IMG/VR virus record: IMGVR_UViG_3300043446_001736
Coordinates: 1-24,114 of that record
Origin: a virus
DNA length: 24,114 bases
Strand: one strand, 5' to 3'
Part shown: one piece after another, positions 7,528 to 15,498 of the stretch
Layout of the letters: each line of letters begins with the position of its first letter
Position numbering within the stretch: position 1 is the first letter of the stretch
Notes under the pieces: generated by a model
Database searches by the model: none
What the model was told of the DNA's origin: nothing
Seen by the model: the letters and a program-made list of their open reading frames with translations, nothing else
Position numbers and translations under genes: made by a program

Positions 7528-8346
7528 ATGAGAAAATTTGCCGTAGTGACTACTTTTCATGAAAAAGGTCTGCACCAATATGCTCAAAAAATGATTGATA
7601 CATTTTGTGTCATGTGGCCGGAGGAAGTAACTCTCCACATATATCCAGAATTATGCAATCCTGCAATTAGAAACCATAATCATGTTACACTAAAACGTCT
7701 TGAAGAACTAGACGACTTAATGAAGTTTAAAGAACGCTGGCGAAACGTGCCTAAAGCTAACGGAGATGTCAGCGGCGACCCCGTGCGTAGTCTACGCAAA
7801 GATGCTGGTAAGGGTTTTAAATGGGATGCGGTACGCTTTGCACATAAAGTCTATGCTATTTTTCATTGTGCTAAAGAAACCGACGCTGATGTGCTGTTTT
7901 GGATGGACGCAGATATGATTTGCCATAGTCCTATTACAATGGATGAGATAAATCAACTAGTACCTGAAGACCGAGACCTTTGTTTTTTAGGTAGAGAAGG
8001 AAAATTTAGTGAGTGTGGTCTCTATGCTATGAATTTACACAGTCCACACCTTAGACAATTCTTAGAAAACTTCCAACGCTTCTACGATGATGCAGAAAAT
8101 GGAATTTTTACGCTTGAAGAATGGCATGACAGTTTTGTTTTTGACGCAGTTAGACAAACTGTACCTTTACTTGAATTAGATTGGAGCAAAGGTCTAATAA
8201 AAGGTGAAGGACATCCTCTAATTAACAGTCGTTGGGGTGCGTATCTTGATCACCTCAAAGGCGCACGTAAAAAAACAGGTCGTAGTTTGCAAACAGACCT
8301 CCGAGTCAATCGCACAGAACAATATTGGATGGAAAATCAACAATGA
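7528..8346 (+). CDS. GT-A-type glycosyltransferase
   Basis: This encodes 272 residues beginning with a beta strand (KFAVVTTFHEKGL) and carrying a DxD-type metal/nucleotide-sugar motif in VLFWMDADMICHSP (about residues 129-142). EWHDSFVFD further on resembles the acceptor/catalytic segment of GT-A enzymes. It likely transfers a sugar from a nucleotide donor in the cytoplasm. An AGGA ribosome-binding site precedes the ATG. It is the first gene of the plus-strand cluster, which runs opposite to all flanking phage core genes, and it ends with an ATGA overlap into the FkbM methyltransferase. The specific sugar is unknown. Confidence 0.75.
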   Translation: MRKFAVVTTFHEKGLHQYAQKMIDTFCVMWPEEVTLHIYPELCNPAIRNHNHVTLKRLEELDDLMKFKERWRNVPKANGDVSGDPVRSLRKDAGKGFKWDAVRFAHKVYAIFHCAKETDADVLFWMDADMICHSPITMDEINQLVPEDRDLCFLGREGKFSECGLYAMNLHSPHLRQFLENFQRFYDDAENGIFTLEEWHDSFVFDAVRQTVPLLELDWSKGLIKGEGHPLINSRWGAYLDHLKGARKKTGRSLQTDLRVNRTEQYWMENQQ

Positions 8347-8990
8347 AAGAAAGTTACGGATTTTGGTTTCCAGACTATGACAATCATTTCCCACGATTAT
8401 TGGCAAAAAGTCTGCAAAAAGAAGGTATATTACGTTATCAATGGCGTGCTAGAGATGCTGCTATTGAAAACTGTATCAACAAACGAGTTTGCATTGACAT
8501 AGGAGCCAATGTTGGTTTATGGAGTTGTGATCTAGTCAAGTCTTTTCGCAATGTTGTTGCCTTTGAGCCAGTAGAAGAATTTAGAGAATGCTTTAAGATG
8601 AACGTTATTGAAGGAAACTACAGTTTATATCCTATGGCATTGGGAAATACTGAAAGTTTTATTAATATGAACATAGTAGAAGGCAATACTGGTCATAGTC
8701 ATGTTGATCCTACCAGTGTGGGACAAGGCCGGATACCACTTAAGACGCTAGATAGTTTTAATTTTACTGAAGTTGACATGATTAAAATAGATGTTGAAGG
8801 CTATGAGCGTGATATATTGTTAGGAGCCGAAAAAACTATCAAAACAAATAGACCAGTAATGGCTATAGAACAGCAAACACACGAATACCAAGACGATCAA
8901 CAAGATTTTCCCTGTGTACGCCTATTAGAGTCGTGGGGTTATACTGTAGTTGGACAATTTAATAAGGATTGGATACTTAAATGGCTTTAA
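8343..8990 (+). CDS. FkbM-family SAM-dependent methyltransferase
   Basis: I choose the ATG at 8343, giving 215 residues, because it forms an ATGA overlap with the preceding stop; the in-frame ATG at 8325 would lie further inside the upstream gene. The SAM-binding block VCIDIGANVGLWSCDL, the acidic strand-2 end VVAFEPVEEF, and the FkbM signatures IPLKTLDSF and DMIKIDVEGYERDILLGAEKT are all present. FkbM enzymes O-methylate sugars or small molecules. Here the neighbours are glycosyltransferases, so methylation of a glycan residue is likely. It overlaps the next gene by 10 bp. Confidence 0.85.
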   Translation: MKESYGFWFPDYDNHFPRLLAKSLQKEGILRYQWRARDAAIENCINKRVCIDIGANVGLWSCDLVKSFRNVVAFEPVEEFRECFKMNVIEGNYSLYPMALGNTESFINMNIVEGNTGHSHVDPTSVGQGRIPLKTLDSFNFTEVDMIKIDVEGYERDILLGAEKTIKTNRPVMAIEQQTHEYQDDQQDFPCVRLLESWGYTVVGQFNKDWILKWL

Positions 8991-9958
8991 AAATTAGATT
9001 TTACAGTGATGCTTACAAACCTAAACGTGCTAGTCATAGACTTCGTGGAGAATTAACAGCCTATTCACTAGCAGACCAAGGATACGATAGTAAAATCCTT
9101 ACAGACTGGTCTGAAGTTGATCGAGACACTATTGTTATCTTTTTAAAACGTAGTATGCCGGCTAGTATACAACGTGCTAAAGACTTAGGTGCCAAAACTG
9201 TTTATGACTTGTGTGATAATAAATTTGATGAAAAGGAAGAATACGGTCCTAACTGTCAATTAGTAGATGTTGTCAGCGTTAACAGTGTTAACATGGGTAT
9301 TAGTACATTAGAAAACACAGGTAGACGTAGTGTTGTCATGCCTGATCCGTTTGAACGTCGTATACTAGAACCTAAGTTTAATCCAGGACACGAAATGCAG
9401 TTGCTATGGTTTGGTAGCCAAAGCAGTTTAGGATTTTTACCTATTGTCGAAATGTGGAAACGTCTAGAAGCTGAAGTTGGTAATTATAGATTTCATATGA
9501 TTATGAGCAAACCTGATCGCGTATGGAGCAAAATGCGTAAACGTGCAGACAAAGGCGAAATTACAGGTGTAAATTTCAATCGATTGACATTATACGAATG
9601 GACTTGGGATTTACAAGGAGAATTATTAGATAAGTGCGACATGGTTGTTATGCCAGTTGTGGTAGATAATTATAGAACAGAAACAAAAAGTGCCAATCGT
9701 GTTATCGATAGTCTAGCATCTGGCAGATATGTAATTACAAGCCCTCTAGCCAGTTATTTAGAATTTAGTCCCTATACTTGGCAGGACCCAGATTATATTG
9801 CGGGTATTAAAGATGCATTTTTTAATCCAGAAAAGACATTAGAAAAAATACGTGCAGGACAAAAATATACAATAGAAAATTTTTCTGCAGAAAAGTTAAG
9901 TAAAAATTGGATTGAAGAAATACTAAAGGAACTAGGATGGGAAGCCCGAATGATTTAA
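8981..9958 (+). CDS. GT-B-type (group 1-like) glycosyltransferase
   Basis: This encodes 325 residues in two Rossmann-like halves. The N-terminal half (YDLCDNKFDEKEEYG; VVMPDPFERR) and the C-terminal half (MQLLWFGSQSSLGFLPIVEM; then CDMVVMPVVVDNYRTETKSA and NRVIDSLASGRYVITSP) follow the layout of glycosyltransferase group 1. The K-S-A-N-R-x-x-D-S-L-A-S-G-R segment corresponds to the nucleotide-binding E-x7-E region with altered residues. It most likely acts with the adjacent glycosyltransferases and methyltransferases on a glycan. It starts 10 bp inside the FkbM gene and its end overlaps the next gene by 22 bp. Substrate unknown. Confidence 0.75.
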   Translation: MALKIRFYSDAYKPKRASHRLRGELTAYSLADQGYDSKILTDWSEVDRDTIVIFLKRSMPASIQRAKDLGAKTVYDLCDNKFDEKEEYGPNCQLVDVVSVNSVNMGISTLENTGRRSVVMPDPFERRILEPKFNPGHEMQLLWFGSQSSLGFLPIVEMWKRLEAEVGNYRFHMIMSKPDRVWSKMRKRADKGEITGVNFNRLTLYEWTWDLQGELLDKCDMVVMPVVVDNYRTETKSANRVIDSLASGRYVITSPLASYLEFSPYTWQDPDYIAGIKDAFFNPEKTLEKIRAGQKYTIENFSAEKLSKNWIEEILKELGWEARMI

Positions 9959-10524
9959 TTTATATCAAAGAAGTTTGTCCTAATGTAACTGGACATGTGT
10001 TAGAAATTGGTGCAAGAGAAAACACCACAGGTTTTAGGGTACACTTTCAAGACAAGGTAGCATCATATACCGGCACAGATATTGAAGCAGGTCAAGATGT
10101 TGATGTCCAGTGTGATTTGTTAGACGCCAACAATCCATTGCCTAAAAATTATTACGATTTAGTAATCTGTTGTAGTGTTATGGAGCATGTTCCTAATCCG
10201 TGGGACCTAGCTAAGAATATTGCAGACTTGGTCAAACCAGGAGGACAATTGTATATTTGTGTCCCATGGTCATGGCGCTATCATCCGTATCCAGATGACT
10301 ACTATAGATTTAGTTTTAGAGCTATAGAATATCTCTATCCGAATTTTAATTGGGACCGTTATGCTTATACTACAGAAAATACAGGCGACTTTAAATGGGT
10401 AGCTAAGGATGCTATCAGTGATAGAAAAATGGTCTATGCATTACATGATGATAATGGACGTAAGATTAAAAAGTATCTGTCATACTTACTGATCAACATG
10501 ATAGGAACTAAAAATGTTGCGTGA
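9937..10524 (+). CDS. class I SAM-dependent methyltransferase
   Basis: This encodes 195 residues. Motif I is VLEIGARENTTGFRVHF (about 22-38). Asp at the end of strand 2 occurs in YTGTDIE, and the post-motifs DLVICCSVMEHVPNPWDLAK and LVKPGGQLYICVPW fit the type 11 methyltransferase family. The aromatic segment WRYHPYPDDYYRFS is shared with methyltransferases of surface-polysaccharide loci in my recollection. The start lies within the end of the upstream glycosyltransferase and is preceded by AAAGGA. It is probably a sugar methyltransferase. All recognisable SAM-binding elements are intact. Confidence 0.78.
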   Translation: MGSPNDLIYIKEVCPNVTGHVLEIGARENTTGFRVHFQDKVASYTGTDIEAGQDVDVQCDLLDANNPLPKNYYDLVICCSVMEHVPNPWDLAKNIADLVKPGGQLYICVPWSWRYHPYPDDYYRFSFRAIEYLYPNFNWDRYAYTTENTGDFKWVAKDAISDRKMVYALHDDNGRKIKKYLSYLLINMIGTKNVA

Positions 10525-11065
10525 GGCAGTAGAAAAGATTGCAGGCCAACTTGTTAGATTACATTTAGGTTGCGGTCATCAAAAATTTACAGGCTATATT
10601 AATGTCGACGGTGAGTATATGAGCTACGATAGTGATATTGTCATACATGACATTAGCAAACCGTTTCCATTAGATGACAATACAGTAGATGAAATACTAA
10701 CTGTACATGTCATAGAACATTTTAGCAGGGAAATTCCTCCTGCTATGTTTAAAGAGTTTTATCGTATTTGCAAACCTGGCGGATTTGTAGCAATGGAATG
10801 GCCTGATTTGCTTAAAATGTGCCAGGAAGTAGTTAACAATCCTGATTGTTTTTGGACTCATGATAAACGCCTAGTTAAACGTACAGTGTCAGGGATCTAC
10901 GGTGATTTTGCCAGATATCCAGATCCAGTGATGTTGCACAAGTGGGGTTATAGTGCAGAAAGCATGATGAGATTATTACGTGATGCAGGGTTTACCAATG
11001 TCTACAGCGAAGCTAATCATCATCCTAAATCTAGTATAGATAGCAGAGTAGTTGCATACAAATAA
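10514..11065 (+). CDS. class I SAM-dependent methyltransferase (second copy)
   Basis: This encodes 183 residues with motif I RLHLGCGHQKFTGYINVD (about 14-31) and the type 11 signatures DEILTVHVIEHFSRE and FYRICKPGGFVAMEWPD. The C-terminal HKWGYSAESMMRLLRDAGFT also matches this family, where it closes the active site. It is adjacent to another methyltransferase and overlaps it by 11 bp, preceded by an AGGA ribosome-binding site. It is too divergent from its neighbour for a recent duplication. Its TAATG junction shares one base with the start of the kinase gene. It is likely to act on a glycan or nucleotide-sugar; target unproven. Confidence 0.78.
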   Translation: MLREAVEKIAGQLVRLHLGCGHQKFTGYINVDGEYMSYDSDIVIHDISKPFPLDDNTVDEILTVHVIEHFSREIPPAMFKEFYRICKPGGFVAMEWPDLLKMCQEVVNNPDCFWTHDKRLVKRTVSGIYGDFARYPDPVMLHKWGYSAESMMRLLRDAGFTNVYSEANHHPKSSIDSRVVAYK

Positions 11066-11808
11066 TGGCTGCTAAGGTGATAAAAGAATTTATAGGATTC
11101 TCCGGCAATCAAATCTATCTAATGAAAAAAGATAGATTGTTTGTTAGAAAGTCTGGTAATGTTCTTAGAAATGTCGAGCGTATGTATGCCTTGGAACATC
11201 TCTTACCTATGCCTAAAATTTATCAGTATAGTAAAAATAAATTTGATATGGAATACATAAACGGTTTAGATATGAAGTCATATCTAAAATCTTACAGTTA
11301 TGATCACTTATTAAATTTTATTTTGGCAACCTTAGATAAGTTATCACAAAATAAAACATTAAAAGATTACACAGAAATTTATCAAACTAAATTAGACGAA
11401 ATAGATTTTAGCAATGCAGAATTTACTAAAGATGATCTATTAGAATCACTACCTAAACAACTACCGCAAACAAATTATTTTGGAGATTTCACACTAGAAA
11501 ATATTTTATTTCATGAACAGCGTGGGTTTATGATGATAGACGGACAAACCAGTGATTATGACAGTTACATTTTTGACATAGCCAAACTTCGTCAAGATTT
11601 AGAATGCCACTGGTTTATGCGCCATTCTCCTATACGTATTGATGTAAAATTACAGCATATACAGCAAGGTATATTTGAACAATATCCAGAAGCAGACAAT
11701 GTATATTTGTTAATTCTAATGTTAATGCGTGTTAGTAGATATGCTAAACACGGATCTTTTGAATACAATTACTTAATTGACAGAGCAAACACACTATGGA
11801 AATTATAA
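11065..11808 (+). CDS. APH/choline-kinase-fold small-molecule kinase
   Basis: This encodes 247 residues. RLFVRKSG (25-32) supplies the ATP-binding lysine (Lys29), NYFGDFTLENILF (137-149) is the catalytic loop with Asp141 and Asn146, and FMMIDGQTSDYDSYIFDIAKL (155-175) holds the metal-binding Asp159 followed by the D-x-A-K/R segment typical of APH/LicA-like kinases. The histidine usually before G-D is Phe139 here. Such enzymes phosphorylate choline, ethanolamine, sugars or aminoglycosides. The following gene is a nucleotidylyltransferase overlapping by 13 bp, which points to a kinase plus activation step as in LicA-LicC or AmgK-MurU. Substrate unknown. Confidence 0.7.
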   Translation: MAAKVIKEFIGFSGNQIYLMKKDRLFVRKSGNVLRNVERMYALEHLLPMPKIYQYSKNKFDMEYINGLDMKSYLKSYSYDHLLNFILATLDKLSQNKTLKDYTEIYQTKLDEIDFSNAEFTKDDLLESLPKQLPQTNYFGDFTLENILFHEQRGFMMIDGQTSDYDSYIFDIAKLRQDLECHWFMRHSPIRIDVKLQHIQQGIFEQYPEADNVYLLILMLMRVSRYAKHGSFEYNYLIDRANTLWKL

Positions 11809-12488
11809 TGCCAGCTGCGGGGTTATCTCGCAGATTCCCTAATATGAAACCAAAATACTTACTAGAAAGTGGCTCTGGTAAGTTAATGTACGAACGTGCA
11901 GTAGAACCTTTTATTGATACAAATAGTATTACAATAGGTATATTAAAGGCGCACAACGATCTTTATCAAGTTGAAAACACAATTAAAAAAACTTACGGTA
12001 ATAAGATCGCAGTTGTTGTTTTAGACAAAGAAACTACAGGACCAGCTGACACAGTTTATCAAATTGTTAGTAAAATAGGTTTAACAGAAGAAGAAATACT
12101 AATCAAAGACTGCGACAGTTTCTTCAATCACGACTATCAAGAAGGTAATTATATTTGTGTTACCAGCATCATGCAACACGAAATATTGCGTAATTTGGCA
12201 GCTAAAAGTTATATTGTCAGCAATGATCAAGGCATTATTACCAGCATTATTGAAAAACAAGTAGTATCAGATAAATTTTGTGTGGGCGGATATAAATTTG
12301 AATCGGCTATATTATTTTGTGATGCATTTGAAAAATTAAAAGACAATCACATAGAAGAAATATTTGTCAGCCATTGTATTGAAGAATGTCTTAACAATGA
12401 ACATATCTTTAAAGAAAGCCTAGTGCGTGACTATGTTGATGTTGGTACTGCCGAAGCATGGTTAGAATATATAGAGAATAAGAAATGA
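11796..12488 (+). CDS. sugar/alcohol-phosphate nucleotidylyltransferase
   Basis: This encodes 230 residues starting MEIIMPAAGLSRRFPNMKPK, the G-x-G/S-x-R ... K signature of nucleotidyltransferases (signature lysine around 18-20). ETTGPADTVYQ (79-89) is the base-recognition block, ILIKDCDSFF (101-110) contains the metal-binding Asp, and DYVDVGTAEAWLEY near the end is the second metal/product region. I prefer the start at 11796 because MEIIMPAAG is a normal family N-terminus. The family makes CDP-, UDP- or dTDP-activated compounds from NTP and a phosphorylated substrate. Pairing with the preceding kinase suggests two successive activation steps. The length is close to LicC/MurU-type enzymes. 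Confidence 0.78.
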   Translation: MEIIMPAAGLSRRFPNMKPKYLLESGSGKLMYERAVEPFIDTNSITIGILKAHNDLYQVENTIKKTYGNKIAVVVLDKETTGPADTVYQIVSKIGLTEEEILIKDCDSFFNHDYQEGNYICVTSIMQHEILRNLAAKSYIVSNDQGIITSIIEKQVVSDKFCVGGYKFESAILFCDAFEKLKDNHIEEIFVSHCIEECLNNEHIFKESLVRDYVDVGTAEAWLEYIENKK

Positions 12489-13363
12489 ATTTAGCAATTT
12501 TTTATACAGGCGATATAAGACACAATCAACATATTGCAAAGACTAATCATAACTTTTTAATTACGGCACTAAAAGAAGTATGTGAAGTAAAAATATATAA
12601 TTTTACTAAAGGTGATCCAGAAAGAGGCCTTTGTCCTTATGACGATGGCGAACCAGACAATACATATCGTAGAGGACAAGGCGGAGCAATACAGGTTTGG
12701 GATTTTTGTCGAGGTGTTGATCGAACAACAGAAGACATAGTATTAAGGTTAAGAACAGATGTTTGGTTTACCAAATCTAGTATAAAAGCCGTTGTAGAAG
12801 AATTAAAATTAATGATAGCAGGCGAATCTGGTATTGCATATTTTGGCAGTGACTGGGTTAATCAAAGTGCCGGCATTGAATACAAAAGATTACCTGTACA
12901 CATTGATCACGACGGTGTTGTTCAAGACTTTATTATAATGGCTAAAAGAGAAAGTGTTGAAAAAACTGCTACGGTTATAGAACGGTTAAATGAAGTAATA
13001 CCAAATAAACGACGTAGTGGCAATAAGGCCTTTAGGTATATTATACCAGTAGAACTAGAACCTTGGCATGCTAATAGTGAAATCTTATCTGCAAAAGGAC
13101 TTAGAAAACAGTTAACGCCAGTACATAGAATATTATGCCATATGTGGTTAATTAGAAAAGATTATGATAATTATCCATCTGACAGCGAAGTATGTAAAGA
13201 CTATATACAAAGCTATATTGTAGATGGTAAAAATCGTTTAAGTAAAAAGAATTTAGTTGATCCTCATCCTATGCAAGAGGGTATAGATTGGTGGCGTAGT
13301 ACACACGGGTGGGCTCCTAAAAAATTAGAAATTGGAGAATGGTGGGCATGGCAATCGGAGTAG
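12485..13363 (+). CDS. WavE-like glycosyltransferase, first tandem paralogue
   Basis: This encodes 292 residues. An N-terminal strand (LAIFYTGDIRHN) is followed by GGAIQVWDFCRGVD and EDIVLRLRTDVWFTKSSI (about residues 90-107), where R-T-D resembles the conserved acidic site of WavE-type LPS-synthesis proteins. The same blocks occur in the next gene, so the two are tandem duplicates. This copy has an additional C-terminal region of some 90 residues rich in Trp (GIDWWRSTHGWAPKKLEIGE). It starts with an ATGA overlap (12485-12488). It is probably a glycosyltransferase acting on a surface glycan; the WavE relation is from motif resemblance only. Confidence 0.6.
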   Translation: MNLAIFYTGDIRHNQHIAKTNHNFLITALKEVCEVKIYNFTKGDPERGLCPYDDGEPDNTYRRGQGGAIQVWDFCRGVDRTTEDIVLRLRTDVWFTKSSIKAVVEELKLMIAGESGIAYFGSDWVNQSAGIEYKRLPVHIDHDGVVQDFIIMAKRESVEKTATVIERLNEVIPNKRRSGNKAFRYIIPVELEPWHANSEILSAKGLRKQLTPVHRILCHMWLIRKDYDNYPSDSEVCKDYIQSYIVDGKNRLSKKNLVDPHPMQEGIDWWRSTHGWAPKKLEIGEWWAWQSE

Positions 13364-14022
13364 TTCAAATTGGCCTTAAAAGATTTTATGATTCAGCCAA
13401 ATCTAATCATCAAAAGTTATTGAATACTTTAAACAGTCGTTATGCGATAAATGTCTATGATTATTATAGAGATGCAGATAGTCCTAATTGTCCTTTTGAT
13501 CTTAGCGGCAAAGTACAAGTTTGGGACTTCTTAACTGCTAGAGATAAAATTAACGAAGATATTATTATTAAATTAAGATCCGATGTATATTTTACTCAAA
13601 GTAGTATTGAAGTTATTTGTAACGAAATAGATAACGTACAACGTAACGAATGTGATGTAGTATATCTAGGTATTGATTTTATGAATGACTACAATAAAGT
13701 TCATAAAAGAGAAGATGCAAGATCTGTAGCAAAGACTACTGATTTTGTTGTTATAGCTAGACGTTCTTGTTTATTAGATACGGATACAGTAACTGAAAGT
13801 CTTAAAGCTGTAAAAGATAAAAGTGGTAATAAAACATTCTATGCAATACTAACACCAGAGGCTAGGGCAGTTAAAGTTAGCTGCCAAATGTATTTGTTTA
13901 GAAAAGAGTATGAGCAATTAGAAAGCTGGCAAATATATTGGGATTGGTGCAGCGAATATAAAAAATCTCAAGAAGCACAAACTTGGGTTTACAATAATAG
14001 GGATACAATAAATGCCTTCTGA
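13348..14022 (+). CDS. WavE-like glycosyltransferase, second tandem paralogue
   Basis: I place the start at 13348 (MAIGVVQIGLKRFYDSAK, 224 residues) because GGAG at 13334-13337 is correctly spaced for it but would touch an ATG at 13339. The blocks GKVQVWDFLTARD, EDIIIKLRSDVYFTQSSIEV and TDFVVIARRSC align by eye with GAIQVWDFCRGVD, EDIVLRLRTDVWFTKSSIKA and QDFIIMAKRES of the upstream gene. It lacks that gene's long C-terminal part. The shared L-R-S/T-D centre is the likely active-site region. The two may transfer related sugars in sequence or form a heteromer. Function is inferred from the paralogue and the cluster. Confidence 0.6.
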   Translation: MAIGVVQIGLKRFYDSAKSNHQKLLNTLNSRYAINVYDYYRDADSPNCPFDLSGKVQVWDFLTARDKINEDIIIKLRSDVYFTQSSIEVICNEIDNVQRNECDVVYLGIDFMNDYNKVHKREDARSVAKTTDFVVIARRSCLLDTDTVTESLKAVKDKSGNKTFYAILTPEARAVKVSCQMYLFRKEYEQLESWQIYWDWCSEYKKSQEAQTWVYNNRDTINAF

Positions 14023-14611
14023 ATATTATTTAAAAAGTGTAGAAATAGGTCGACAGTTTCAGGCAAACAACACATCGTGGGGCGGCGATGACTGTAAAAA
14101 TTATCACTTACAGATTAGATTTCTTATGGACAAATACAATGCCAAAACTGTTTTAGATTACGGTTGTGGTAAAGGGCGTCAATATCAAAACTTAGTTCCG
14201 TATGGATTACCAAACGATCAAATTACTGAGCCTATGACTTTTACAACTAGAATTAATGCAGAGTCTGTACATTGCTACGATCCGTGTGTGCCAGAATTTG
14301 ATAAAGAGCCTATAGGACAAAAGTTTGATGCTGTAATTTGTACACAGGTATTAGGCAGTATACCAGATGTTGATATTGCATGGATTAAAGATAAGTTTAT
14401 GAACTATGCTACTAAGTTTGTGTTTATAGGGTTGCATAGTCCAACAGCACCAGTTAAACGTAAAAAGTTAATGTATGATCCGCAATACCTAACACATCCT
14501 AGAAGTATCGAATGGTATCAAGAAAAATTTAACAACTGGACAGGACCTAACTTATATTGGTGGTTTAGAGACACAGAGCATCATATTAACAATTGGTATC
14601 AGGTCAAGTAA
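14012..14611 (+). CDS. class I SAM-dependent methyltransferase (last gene of plus cluster)
   Basis: This encodes 199 residues with the SAM-binding motif KTVLDYGCGKGRQYQNL (about 45-61), an acidic strand in VHCYDPCVPEFD and KFDAVICTQVLGSIPDVD as the post-motif region. The C-terminal third is unusual for the family, with several tryptophans (WYQEKFNNWTGPNLYWWF) and histidines. It begins 11 bp inside the preceding gene, with AGGGA upstream. Its 3' end overlaps the 3' end of the convergent minus-strand gene by 13 bp. It is the fourth methyltransferase of the plus cluster; target probably a glycan, unproven. Confidence 0.75.
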   Translation: MPSEYYLKSVEIGRQFQANNTSWGGDDCKNYHLQIRFLMDKYNAKTVLDYGCGKGRQYQNLVPYGLPNDQITEPMTFTTRINAESVHCYDPCVPEFDKEPIGQKFDAVICTQVLGSIPDVDIAWIKDKFMNYATKFVFIGLHSPTAPVKRKKLMYDPQYLTHPRSIEWYQEKFNNWTGPNLYWWFRDTEHHINNWYQVK

Positions 14612-15498
14612 GGTAAAAACTTTTTATAAATTAGACCTTGTCTGCTTTCTTCATCAGTCCAGTGACAAGCAGCTAGGTCATAAAGCCACTGATTTCGATC
14701 TGGAAACAACGGATTGTTTAATTGATTAACATGTTTGTTTGCAACATCCCAGCAGACGCTACTAGTATCGTCAACGTACAACGGCACCCCAGATACTACA
14801 CTAGCAACTCCGCTAGAACTGTTAAAAACAAATGCAGCTTTTGCTCTTTGTAGATCTGTTAATAAAGGAATAACTGTGCTGTCACTGATTGTAACTCCAG
14901 GTTGTAACAACGGAGTTAAATCAGCAACCTTTCCAGGGTGTGGTCTTAACACAATAGGCAAATTGCTGTATTGTCGAACTTCGATAATTTTACGTCTAGC
15001 CCACTCGACAGGATCTAATCCTTTCATTCCCCATCCACCATCACGTTGTATTAGAAATAAAAGATAATCTCCCTGGTCCCTCCAAGATTGTATAGTTAAA
15101 CCTAAATCCTGACTAAGTTGGTTCCATTTACTAGCATCACTATTTTTGTTAGCATACTGACTGGTATCATAGTAAACTCCGTTAATACTATAACGCAAAT
15201 ACTTACTGTCTGTATCGGAAAACTTAAAACAATTGGCATCTATAGCCATAATATGATTGCCGGCTTGTTTTTGTAACTCAACTAATTCTGCACGAAACTT
15301 AATATTTTGTGTTGACAGTATAGGACTAGGCCAGCCTAATATAACTGCTAGTTTAGCAGGTCGGTAGATATAATCTCTTTCTAATAGAGCCCATGCGCCA
15401 ACATGTGCAGCACCTTGATAAAAAGCTGTTAGTGTATCAACTTTTCTACCAGGGTTTTGTTTTTGTAAGCTGCTAAGGTAAACAACAACATCATACAT
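14599..15498 (-). CDS. capsule-polysaccharide-type protein (paralogue)
   Basis: This encodes 299 residues with the same block order as 6644-7489: PIVLRPHPGKVADL, then KAAFVFNSSSGVASVVSGVP, then NPLFPDRNQWLYDLAACHWTDEE close to the C-terminus. These are hallmarks of capsule-polysaccharide/CDP-glycerol-transferase-like GT-B proteins. The N-terminal half is divergent. It starts 8 bp inside the end of the upstream fusion gene and is the last gene of the minus-strand run that began with uvsX. It probably transfers a sugar to a surface polymer. Confidence 0.72.
   Translation of the reverse strand: MYDVVVYLSSLQKQNPGRKVDTLTAFYQGAAHVGAWALLERDYIYRPAKLAVILGWPSPILSTQNIKFRAELVELQKQAGNHIMAIDANCFKFSDTDSKYLRYSINGVYYDTSQYANKNSDASKWNQLSQDLGLTIQSWRDQGDYLLFLIQRDGGWGMKGLDPVEWARRKIIEVRQYSNLPIVLRPHPGKVADLTPLLQPGVTISDSTVIPLLTDLQRAKAAFVFNSSSGVASVVSGVPLYVDDTSSVCWDVANKHVNQLNNPLFPDRNQWLYDLAACHWTDEESRQGLIYKKFLPYLT

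Noticed and set aside
8325-8342. Upstream ATG for the FkbM methyltransferase
   Set aside because: The ATGA junction at 8343-8346 is the standard coupling in this cluster, and the extra six residues match nothing in the family.
11065-11808. Aminoglycoside-resistance phosphotransferase
   Set aside because: The fold is shared, but coupling to a nucleotidylyltransferase within a glycan cluster points to sugar or choline-type substrates, and nothing suggests drug specificity.
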